This document shows, piece after piece, positions 36,601-48,600 of a stretch of 64,000 bases of DNA (its first letter is position 1; every line of letters begins with the position of its first letter). The DNA comes from Zygaena filipendulae (Eukaryota; Arthropoda; Insecta; Lepidoptera; Zygaenidae), in contig OU015649.1 in assembly GCA_907165275.2 (NCBI GenBank), forward strand, positions 12,988,001-13,052,000, in the 5' to 3' direction. The notes under the pieces are model-generated. The model searched no databases, was not told where the DNA came from, and saw only the letters and a program-made list of their open reading frames with translations. Both the position numbers and the translations under genes were made by a program.

Positions 36601-39600
36601 TAAATGAAAATATACAGAGATAAAGCGCATTAAAGTTTAGGGTGAAGGGGTCGTGACGTCACTAACTGCTAAAACCGCCATACAAACTGTCCAGAGGGGC
36701 TATTATGTAACTTTTATTTCTATCATTCTTCGGTTGCAATCAAATATATGACGGTTTTGCAATTACAATATGCACGTTTTGACACCTAAAATATCTAGCA
36801 ATGAACTAAAATAAACATAGTTCAAAAGTTGAAGCTGTCTCAACATCATTAATTATTCACAAAATCGCAATGTTTCTGATTGAAACTGAAATATGAATGC
36901 AACAAAAGTTACATAATTGCCCTGCTGATAGTGACATTACGCGAAATTTCAACTCAATGTATTGCCGTTATTTTTTGATTACGTAAAAAAATAAAAAATA
37001 CGGGTCCAATATTTTTTATTAATCTACAAGACGGACTAAAAAAATTGTCAACTTGCCCATTGAAAGCGCCTGACGGTTTCTAAGTAGGTAGACTTTAAGA
37101 AACTATGGGAAAATAATATACCTAGTTTAGTATACCTAGTTTGTTTATATAGTGTACTAAAAGTCTCGGAAACAATACGAGCAATGTTAGCACATCGACA
37201 CAACACACATTATACACATTAAAAGCATTTTTTGGGAGTAGAAGACTTTGATAGACCTTGTTACTCATTAAATCAAATTAGAATGAATTCATTTATGATA
37301 GGTAATAATAGTAGTAAATTTCTATGACACACACCAAAATTATTCTAATTTGACTAGCGAATGTTACCGTCACTTTTGACGCTTGTAAAATATTTCATTT
37401 TAAAACAAATCGAACGTGCAATATTACATAGTTTAAACACAATTTATTATAAGCTGTTGAAAATAGCCGTTTTAGGTCGTTTTGTGGATGTGCTGCCGGA
37501 TAAGTGTTATCAAAAAACATACATACAACCTCCTCCTTTTTGGAAGTCGGTTAAAAAGTAAAAATACTCTATTTAACATATTACTGCACGCATACAATTT
37601 ACAATTATGTATTTAATCTGTGGTGGAACCACATTACGACACCTCACAGCTCGAACATAAGTAGGTACCTATTACTTGCATTTCAAAGAAAATTTCGAAC
37701 AAAACTATCGCTCTATGTGTAATATCTTTATGATTGCATCTTCGATTTCATTCAGATGAAATATCTTTTTAGCTAGTGGTGCTAGTGTGACGGTAACAAA
37801 GCAACAAAATTGAGAATATTATGTGGATAACATCGACACACCTAAACACCAAAGTTGGGGCCGACTGCTGCCGCGCCACGGCCGGTCTAAAATGAAACAC
37901 GAATTCATTGGGACACATTCACAGGGCCACACCGAGATATTGGAATCATATAAAAGTATCAATAAAAGTGTAAACAATAATTAAATAGACATAATTAAAT
38001 AGGTGTTTTCTTAAAATAAATATATTAGGGATGTCACGGAGGTAGTTTTAACGGAACCGAAGTCCAAGTCGGTGTTTTTAAATTTGACATCGGAGTCGGA
38101 GTCAGAGGTGGTGGCAGTAGAGAGACGTTTTAATCCTCATCCATAAATCATCCGTATTGCGTATAATCAACGACAGAAAGCATGCGGGAATGAGGGTTCC
38201 CCGCGCGACCTTCACAAACCTCCGAATAAAGCCTAAAAGTGTCGGAGGCGGAGGAGTAATATCGATCGGGAGTTCTGACTTATCGGAGTCGCAGTCGAAG
38301 CTCCGTAACATCCCTAAAATATAGTAGATAATAATAATTAAGTAAACCGAAAGTGCACAATTGGCGATAGTAAATAATTGCATATTTCTGTAACTGATAT
38401 AATTATAAATGTCTGTGAAAAAGATACATTAAAATGGGAACGCGCAAGAAGTAAAACTTACAAACAAACAACCCAAAGTTTTTAGAGTCATTGATATTTG
38501 AACTGGCGCACTTGACCACAACTACAGTTTAATATATTACTCAATCACAAAAATAATTATTGCGAGTGATGCACTTGGTTATCCATGTAAGGGTTCAGTT
38601 TCCGCCATATATGTAGTAACGGGACCCCACAAATATCCCTACTTTAGAAAAAAAAATACTCAAACAAAAATACAGAATCAAAAACATGCTATGTGCAACT
38701 TTGTACCAACGGATATAATACATATAATTTGTTTTTGTTTTATAGCAGAAAAAAATTATTAAATCTATTCTTTTCCAGTCCTTATTCAAAATAAACGGAA
38801 ACAAGATGTTATATTCCTTACAAGAACTAATCATAGTTTTATAGAAGTTATTAATACAATAAACAAGCATGTAAAACAGTCATTCAAGTTAGGTAGAAAA
38901 TATACATGCCTTGCCAGATAGAGAAGACTAGGTAAGTAACGTATAAGACAACATCTTGACAATAGAAAAATATGAAATTGTTAGAAAGGGAAGGAAGAAT
39001 AAAGACGTCACAAGATGGATTGAACAAAACGTGTCGAGATAAACTATATATAGTTACTACAGTGATCATATGCAGTATCCAACAGAAAATCACAGACAAG
39101 GAAACGATACCTTGGAAAACGGATTTCCTTAGGTGGAAAATAAAACAAAACTATCATAATTAATCAGCCTGGAGTTCATATTACAGACATTATTATTAGT
39201 TGGTGCAAATAAATTCCAAACTGATTCAAAAATACGTAAGTGATGGTGATGTTCTAAACTACCAGGAGATCAGGAATCCAGAGACGGTCGTACAAATACT
39301 GAAGCTTCAACAAAAACATAACAGAAAGACCTAAATCGCACAGATTGGATAGAAGGGAGGCGCGACTACTTGGCCGTTGTCGGCTTTGTTGAACATTATT
39401 AACTTTGTGTCGTTCGGTTTCTCTACCGAGCATCTCGCCCAGCACGGCGTGCGCAGGCGCCGCATGTGGAGTGTGGTCGGCTGCGTGCGCGGCTCCGCGC
39501 CCCCTCTCCTATTCCTGCGTTAGACATTATCACTGGCGACGACGATGTGCCCGCTGCTCACAAAAATGATACACCCTAATTTAAAAAAACGACAGTGTTG

Positions 39601-42600
39601 TTTTTTCACAAAAAAACAAAAAAAAAAACATTATGACATTATTAGAGCATTAGTATTATGAAACCAAAAAAATATGTACAGAGATCGATGAAATCAAACA
39701 AAATATTTTCGAAATTCAGTGTCGGAGTATATTCAATTATATCGTATAGAAATTAGCACACAAAAAGATTGATCACGCTCTGCGGTGTTTAAGGATTCAT
39801 TCGTTGCTTTTTGATAAAATGAAAATCACCGAATTAATTCTATTGAAGCAAGCACTTCTATAGTTTCGAACCGAGCACGAGCTCAAAGCTTCAAAGGAAA
39901 GTACGTAATAGGCGTAATCTCTTGGGGATTGAAATCGTTCAAAATATTATTTAAATACACCTACGTACTATCGGAAATGCCTATAATAAACCAAAAGGTT
40001 TTTTCTTTCTAGAAACCTTAATATTTAAGTATTTAAAAGTACAATTATGTAGTAATTATACGTACGTAGTAATTAACCTACCCACAGTGTGAGTGGAAAA
40101 TTTCAGTAAGTAAAGAAAATTATGTTATGTAAACGGAAATTACTTCAAGGAAAGTTTTGTCATGATATAAGAATTTGTGTATGAGAAAACATTAAAATTG
40201 TAGGTAGGTACGTAATATCAGGGATGTGCAAAAAGTTATTCAGATTTTATCAAACACGAATAAAATATTACAAAAAGGTGACGTTGTAACTATGAGTTTA
40301 GATTAGGCACTTATTTAATGTTTATTTATTATTCTTGTGTCTTGTGAAATAAATGTAATTCTTTCTTTCTTTTTTTCTTGTTATACGTGTTTATTGGGTT
40401 TGCGTAAATATCTACTACTATGTTATTTCTTGACTACCATCTACGATCATACAATATTTACGCATGATATTTACACATTACTTTATCAAGTAAAATCACG
40501 ATTAAGTTTACTCCCAGATTGTAACTAATGAGTAAATTAGAAATTAAAGTTTAAACTCTAAACTGATAGCTAATAAACTACAATGGGAGCAAAAATAAAT
40601 TACGTAAAATATATTTAATCGGGAAATCATTAAGATGGGCCTAATTGGCTTATCTAGACTTACATGAAACTAGAAACATTTGGGCATTCTTCCATTTATA
40701 AGGTAAATTATAAGGTAAGCAAGTTACTACTAAAGAAGAAAACTGTTATTTTGTTTCATCGATGTTTTTATATGTATTTATTATATTTTATTTTACTTAA
40801 GTAGATGTATAAGCAATAGTGTGTTAACCCACACTGGGGAAATTTTGAGAAAATTAGGTTTTAAAATTATAGCGTCATTTTGTGACAACATTTTTTTTTA
40901 TTTGTCGGCGAGAGGGTAGTTTCGTTATCAATAACGTTTCCCGCTCCACTCCATTGCCCGACTCGTCTTTGTTAGAACTTGATATAAAACGCGGGTATGC
41001 GTAAGCCACGGTTCATTGTTACTTTGTGTTCGGTTCAGTGCAGTTATAGTGTCGTATCAATCTAATAGTGATTACGTGTGCTGTGTCATCTAGTTGTTTC
41101 CAGAGGTTTGCTTAAGTCGGGAGCACGGGCAGTGGAGGTGAGCGTTCATGCATTGTAAAGGGGCCCCATTAAACCTACACCTGGGTCGCAAGTCCCAGGC
41201 ACTGCTCCGTGTTCCCTACGGATATCTGGTATGCTGTATTATCTATAACTATGTTGGTGCAATTGCCTATTATAGTTCCATGTTCCTATGCTTTATTTCC
41301 TACATCAGAAGTGGGATATTCGGATACTTATGTTACTATCTCTATTTGCTACATCAGAATTGGGATATTACTTGCGTCCACATTTCTGCCAATAAGGTTC
41401 CTACGTTCGGTTTCTCTCGGTCAAATATTATGTTTTACATAAATCCTGACAACGTTCGATTGAATTAGTTAATGGGCTCCTAGGAGCAATTAATTATGTC
41501 TTCGAACTTATAGAAGTAATATCATCGCCTAAACCTACGGGTGTGTAGCTAACTTGATTTTGTGATTTCATTTCAAAGGTTTCGATACCATTGTCCATGA
41601 ATTGTTGTCATATACCTACCGAACTGTTTCGCGATGTGATATGTAGTGTTCTTTAAGTGGTATTCCTAAATTTAAAATGCCGTGATCATTACTTACTACT
41701 GGTTTTCCAACCACGGAGTTGAAATCTTGCGAGTTTAAACTTTGATCCTTTGTCTAAGGGAGATACTTGTAATCTACCCACAGTAGTTAATTATAGAAAT
41801 TATAATTTCGATGCGTGTGAAATCTAAAATTTCAAGTTGTTCTAGTAATGATTTGATAACTACCCACGTACCCAGCAGTCGTTATTCAGGTTTTGTCTGA
41901 GCGTGAATTCTAGATAATTAAGATGGTTTTAGAATGAATAGTTTTTCTAATCGCAAGGTAGATCATAAACGTCGCTGAGTAGGTATACGGTATTCTGATA
42001 AGGTAGTTTAGGGATTCTGTCAAGTTACGTTTTTTATTAAATTACGAGTATGACTATTCCCGAAATCAGCGGTTGCTATGTTCTGGTATTGTTAAGGTCA
42101 GTTTGTGATAGCGAGGATGGCGTGTCGGCGAGATATGATGAAAGTTGAAAGTTACTCAGTAGTTAGAGAACTCAGAAAGACAAACAAAAAAAAGAAAGAA
42201 AAATAAAATTGGTGATTGAATTTTGTGCTGGAAAAAAAAATGTGTGGTGGCTACAGGGACAAAAAAAATGCGTCCGGTCTAGCATAACCCGGAAAAAAGA
42301 ATGTGTCTGCAGCTACTACTTCGGACTAGCACGATTCAATCCAGTTTTACTTAGATATCATTTTCTAATAGTTAAATTGTGCCAGTGTTTTTGAGTGTTT
42401 CGAATAACTAATTGCGTGGAGTTTTTGAGTGTTTCGAAAGCTAGATTGTACGAGTGTTTTTGAGTGATGTTGAGAGTGAGATATTATGTCAGGATGAACG
42501 AGCGTTCGTATTAGTTTTCTATCTCGGATTTCTTCCTGTGAGTTTAGCGCCCGAGGACGTGCGCATGTCAGTATGGCCGTGTCGGCGAGAGGGTAGTTTC

Positions 42601-45600
42601 GTTATCAATAACGTTTCCCGCCGACTAATAGCGGTTGTAGTACGTCGTTCCCCCGCTCCACTCCATTGCCCGACTCGTCTTTGTTAGAACTTGATATAAA
42701 ACGCGGGTATGCGTAAGCCACGGTTCATTGTTACTTTGTGTTCGGTTCAGTGCAGTTATAGTGTCGTATCAATCTAATAGTGATTACGTGTGCTGTGTCA
42801 TCTAGTTGTTTCCAGAGGTTTGCTTAAGTCGGGAGCACGGGCAGTGGAGGTGAGCGTTCATGCATTGTAAAGGGGCCCCATTAAACCTACACCTGGGTCG
42901 CAAGTCCCAGGCACTGCTCCGTGTTCCCTACGGATATCTGGTATGCTGTATTATCTATAACTATGTTGGTGCAATTGCCTATTATAGTTCCATGTTCCTA
43001 TGCTTTATTTCCTACATATTCAACATTTTGTTGGTAAATATGCAATGTAATAAGGTAAACATATAATTGAAAAACGTTCTATAACTCTCAACAAAGCGTT
43101 CTGTATCAATAACTTTATTTTGCGGGTTAACATAATATTGTCGATTATCGTTGTCCAAGTAACGTTTATTTAAATTAAGGTTGATAATAATATGTACCTA
43201 TTCATTCATAAAAACCACATAAAAGAAAGGTGACATCAGCTCTCGGTCTATAGAACATGCAATATATGTAGAGTCAGCGCTATATCGCTTCCACGATTCT
43301 ACTACATACATACATACTGTACAACAATATATCTATCTATACAGTTACAATTGAATCGATGCTGACGCCTTGAGCTGTCACGTGGGTAGTTTCACATCGT
43401 TAGCGTGAAAGGAATTTGTAAAATACAAGCACATCGTGTCGTTAGTAGTATGTATAATAAACGAAAATGTTATCTAATGGTGAGTAGGTTTTTAGCAGAA
43501 ATTCAAAGGCAGTAAAATTATAAGATATCACTTTTATGGCATCGTTTAGAAAAACAAAAATAAGTAGGTATTTTATAAATTTTGGTCGTGTACACACTAG
43601 TAGCTGACCCACAAATTTTACTCGCACGTCAGCTTTTTCACCTATAGGAGTAGAATTTCTAATTACCCTGAAATATATATTTGTTTGAAAAGAAGAGCTC
43701 AAATAACCCTGAATATAACTATTTAACATAAAGCATTTTCATACAAACTTTAATCTCCTCACTGTTTGAATTTTTAAAAATATCGAAATATTATAATTTA
43801 TTGTATGGATATTCTTGCGTAAATGTGATGGAAAGTGTACAGTAACGATCCGTTAGTCAAAATATACCTAATACACACATCATCACACTTGATAATACTG
43901 TTGACTTTATAAGATAATAATAATTGATATTTCAACCAAAAATAAAAAATCATTACGTACACAAACATACAGATACACAAAGCTAAAATTGATTAATAAA
44001 TACGCCAATCTTGAGTCTCATATGGTACCTAAGTGTGATACACTATTCTTGACTAATCTACTTTGAGCATCAGCGCAGAGAGTGACCACTGACCCTCATC
44101 TCACAGGTTTTTACCTAATTTGAGAGTCAAAGGACATAATCTCATGTTGACCCAATACAGCCATGTAGAATTAAGTTTAATGTTTGTATGCTGTCCTTTT
44201 GTACTGGCTTTTGCAAATAAATAAATAAAAATTAAGTAATAATACAAACGAGCATGGTTCATTAAGCCGGACGGCCCGAATCGAAGTTTATTTCGATCTC
44301 TAATTAAAGTAACTACGGGACAAAACTAACGACATTTCGTACTAGGGAACTTTGACCCAACTTCGTAAATCCGAAAGAATACCTACCTAAGTATGTAAGT
44401 ATCCTGAGACCTAAAACTATTCTCATACAGAGACAAAGCAAACTTCGTGACAGTTTTATTATGAGCCCATTTAGAAAAACTCGGTCGAATTAAACTTATA
44501 CATACTGCTAGGTGTTCCTCAAGGTTTCACCCGCATTAATTTCGGAGTTCCCGCGAGGATTCCGGGATAAAAGTATCCTATGTCCTTTTCTGTACCCTAT
44601 ACTTATTTCTTTAACTAACACGGGTGAAACCGCGGGGAACAGCTAGTTGTTAAACATTTTTGAATGGAGTCTTTCATAAATTTGCGAATGAACAAAACAC
44701 TTAATTACTTTATTTACTTCAACACAATATGCAATTTGTGATAGTACATTGCACTTAGATTAGTTAAATACCCATAAGGTTATTAACTAGGCAAGGTACG
44801 TTGAAAGAAATGAGAAAAACCTATATGTTGAAGGTGGTATAGAGGTACAATTTAGCAAGTGAATAATAAAAAACTTTGAATATATCGATAGTATCCTTAT
44901 CATTGATGCTCCCCTTAATTCTTGAGGTGCTTCATCGAAATTAGCATTGTTTGTTCCAATGCTAATTCACTATTAGCTTTTTGAGCAGTAAGATCTAATG
45001 CTAATTTCTCCATCTCTAGTTTGTGCTTGTCTATCTTGTGTTGCTATACGGTATTGTGAACCGGAAGAATTGATGTGTAAGGTGCTGTCGTGTACCGGTA
45101 GCGGCTTCCTAGCGGATATGAGAACCGTCAGCTCGCGAAGCTCTAGTGAGAAATTATGTGAAATATATTATAGGAATGTATATCAGATAGTATAAAAGAT
45201 ACAAAATAACTGATGTAAGTGAAAACGTAATCTATGTATTTAAAATTGGATCCCTATTTCCCTTGGTCACGGCATCACGTGTGAATAGCTGGACCAATAT
45301 CGCTAATTCTTTTTTGTTGAAGGTTTTTTTGTAGAAGGAGAATATGAAAGAAATTTTGAGTTCCTGCGGGAATTCCGAAACTCACACCGGTGAATCTCCG
45401 AAACGGTTAGACGGATTTTGACGGGACTTTCACTGCTAATAATTATGATTAGGTGATTTTTTAAGAAGTAAATTAGGCTACTTTGAAGTTCCTGCGGGAA
45501 TTTCGGAACTTACGCACGTGAAACCGCGGGGTACAGCTAGAGGCGTATAAAACTGTAGCATCAAATGATCTATTTGGTGAATGCTGTTGGAAGATTTCTT

Positions 45601-48600
45601 AATTAAAAAATGTTCTAAATATTCTAAAAATATATATCTAGGTTAAGTTAGGCATATGTCCCTATAGGTTTAAATATTTGAATATCAACACGTCACAACT
45701 CTTGTTTATATAAAGTTTCAAATAAAAAGTTCTAAAAATAAATTTAGGTTTGTGTCGAGTTTAAAAATGTAACAAAGATTTTAGATAACAAAAGCTACTT
45801 AGTATGATTACAATACTCGTTATCGGTATTTAAGCCGTGAAGGATGATTATGCTCCGTCTCTACAGTAGGTACATCGTCATTAATTATTCTGAACGTCTG
45901 TGCCACGATAACAAACTTTAAACACAACAAAATTTAAATGCCAACAAATGAATTTTATTGAAATTTACTTTTCGCCAAATTGCCGTTACGTATCCCATGT
46001 CTATATTAAACAATTGAATATCTGGGTTACCGAGCTTCGCTCATTGTGTATAGCGCCATCTGTTCTTACGTAGAAAAACAAACACTCATTTATCATTACC
46101 TGAAAACACGGATAAAACGACGCTTTCTAAAAATTTAACCTAGCTAGATCGATTAATCGCCCCCGAAACCCCCTGCATACCAAATTTCATGAAAATCGTT
46201 GGAGCCGTTTCCGAGATTCAGATTATGTATAAATAGATATATACAAGAATTGCTCGTTTAAAGATAGTAGATATATTATGTACATACATCTAAAAAGGGT
46301 TGATTACACTGTACGCTCATTATTTAACGGGACGTTATATGACGTGTCGTATAAGTAACCACGTCAAGTTGATTGCAAGTGATGTAACATTGTTGACAGT
46401 TCACCCCGAGCCGCTGCGGTCGTGTTAATTAGGATATTGTGATGGCAACATTCTGTTGCTCCTATAGGTATTGGGGCTGCCAGGCGCATGATTTAAGGAA
46501 ACTGCAAATAATTTTAATGCGTTTTTTACTTTGTCGAAGTCAAATAATTTTATTCATAATTGGCAAAGTTGTATGGCTCTTTTTGACCTCAATAAAATTA
46601 CAATAAATATGAACCACAATTGGACTCAGATAAGCAATAACATGTTAACCCACAAAATAAAGTTAGCTATTCAGAACGATTTATTGAGAGTTAGGGAACG
46701 TTTTTTAATTATGTGTTTACTTTATTACATTGTTAAAGTAATGTAACAAAATATTGAACATAAAAAATGTTGACACAAAATGGTGCTATAATTTTAAAAT
46801 ACGATTTACTCAAAATTTCTCCAGTGTGGGTTAACACCCTATTGCTTATCTATATCCAATTAATATACCATAAATAGTATACTATTAAAGCACGTTGCAT
46901 TCACCTCTAGAAGAAAGCAATAACTGTGTAAATTATAATATTAAGTTGCAATGTATCTTGTGTATTTTATATTGTCGTCCAAAGAAATAATTGTCCGCCC
47001 TTCACAGCTTCCTATTGCTATGGCTGGCAACAAAATCCCCAGTAGCACGCTAGTTTAGAGTTTTAACAATAGTAAGGTTTAAAGACGACGACTCGATATT
47101 AAATTCTTAATACCAATTTCTTCGTAATACTTGCTTCTTAATACCAATAATACTTAATACTCGTATTTGCTTGTTAATACCAACAATGTATTTCTTTTTA
47201 TTGAAAGTGCATACTTCTATTATACTCCGACATTGAGATAATTATGTAGGTACATAGTAAACGGACAAAACACAAAAACCTTACAACAAATTAATAAAAC
47301 GACACTCAAGATCCAAAAATAAAAGAAAGCTGTGAAAAGAAAGAAAACAAACGCCCCGCATATCGAAACAAAAATTATTTACTAAAACTCTTGGTTAGAT
47401 GTTCAACAAATCTGAAACATAAAAAATGTAAGAGATTGTGTGAAATCCCTTATAATTTCCATAAAAAGAGCGAGAACTGAAAATCACCGTGATAACAACA
47501 TTGGTGATTTAAGTATTATAGTACCAAATAAATTATAACTAACAAGTTGTTTTACTTTAATTCATTACTTACACACAGTTAACTTAGTTTATACACTTTG
47601 ATAAAATGGTCGTAACAACTCAAGATTCACAATACATAATAATAATATAATACACGTTCAAAAAGTAATCTCTCTCTTTCAATAGAAAGTATATTGTTCA
47701 AATTGGTAATTAGTCAAATCCTCAAAAAATAATAATAATAATTTGTGAATATATAAACATACTTGGTCTCATCTATGTAGACGGCTTCTAAAACTCTCGC
47801 GGCGTAATGTAAATTTTTTTGTAGTGTCTCTGCTGATATTTCACCTTTATTTAACTGTCTTAGGAGGTAGCGTAATCTGTAACAAAAGAAAATAAATACA
47901 TTTGATAATTTTTAAGGTCGTGTCGGATCGTGTCTATCGAATTTATATGTCAAATTTCTTGATTTCAAGTGTTATTGACTTGTCGGACGTCATCTTTAGA
48001 TATCAACACGATTTCAAATACTGCCTATTTGGTTTCGATCTCAAAAGTATGTACCGAGGTGCTATTATGTAACATATTTTGTTTCTATAACTTTTCGGTT
48101 GCAATCAAAAACATGATGGTTTTGCGATTACAATGTGCACGTTTTGATACCTACAACATCTAGCAATCAACCAAAATAAACATGCTTCAAAAGTTGAAGC
48201 TGTCTGAACATGATTAATTAATCATAAAATCGCTATTTTTCTGATTGAAACTAAATATGATAGCAACAAAAGTTACATATTTGCCCTGCTGAAGTGACAT
48301 CGAGATGAAATCAAATCGAAGTCAAATCAAAATCGAAACTAGCCTCAAATCTTTTTCAAGAGTAAGGCTATATCAAAAGGGATATCAACTCAGTTTAAAC
48401 AAAATATGAAAGCAGGTGTGATCGGATGATTTCATAACTATTTATCACGCTTAATAATATTCATTTACGTAACGAAATATATTAAACGTTATTGGTTACC
48501 TGTTTAGTTAGGTACCTAGACACAGTTTTTTAAAAGTCACACTTTTGAAAATATTCAAGTTTTTCAATAAGTGCCTCGTTTAAAATTTTAACTTAATCAA

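Larger units (their letters stand above)
40903..43016 (+). mobile_element. Non-autonomous LTR retrotransposon
   Basis: Two direct repeats (40903-41304 and 42580-43016) start TGTCGGCGAGAGGG and end CTTTATTTCCTACA. TATT flanks both ends as target duplication. The 1275-bp interior has no gag or pol reading frame. TCAGAAGTGGGAT directly after the first LTR fits part of a tRNA-Leu primer site. I see no clear polypurine tract before the second LTR. Strand is assumed from the primer-site position. Confidence 0.85.
40806..43157. mobile_element. TGGAC-type MITE copy 6, split by an LTR element
   Basis: The left half (40806-40902) reads AAGCAATAGTGTGTTAACCC to ACAACATTTTTTTT. The right half (43017-43157) resumes TTCAACATTTTGTTGG, AATGTAATAAGGTAAACA, CGTTCTATAACTCTCAACAA and ends TTGTCCA. 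Together they form one reverse-oriented copy of the family. Confidence 0.85.
33875..47762. other. Largest Pde1c intron, 13.9 kb
   Basis: Contents: CRE-MITE with a nested hAT-like MITE (36508-37058), a ccgacttcc-type fragment (37506-37555), a hAT-like MITE (38026-38316), a GC-rich island (39360-39550), an LTR element nested in a TGGAC MITE (40806-43157), Helitron pieces (44515-44650, 45235-45541), a decayed reading frame (44915-45150), a repeat (46019-46275) and another TGGAC MITE (46621). About 33900-36500, 39600-40800 and 43200-44500 show nothing recognised. Confidence 0.6.

Noticed and set aside
41148..43066. Two open frames with identical first 50 residues at 41148 and 42860
   Set aside because: They come from the duplicated LTRs of the 40903-43016 element. 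No retroviral or host domain is present.
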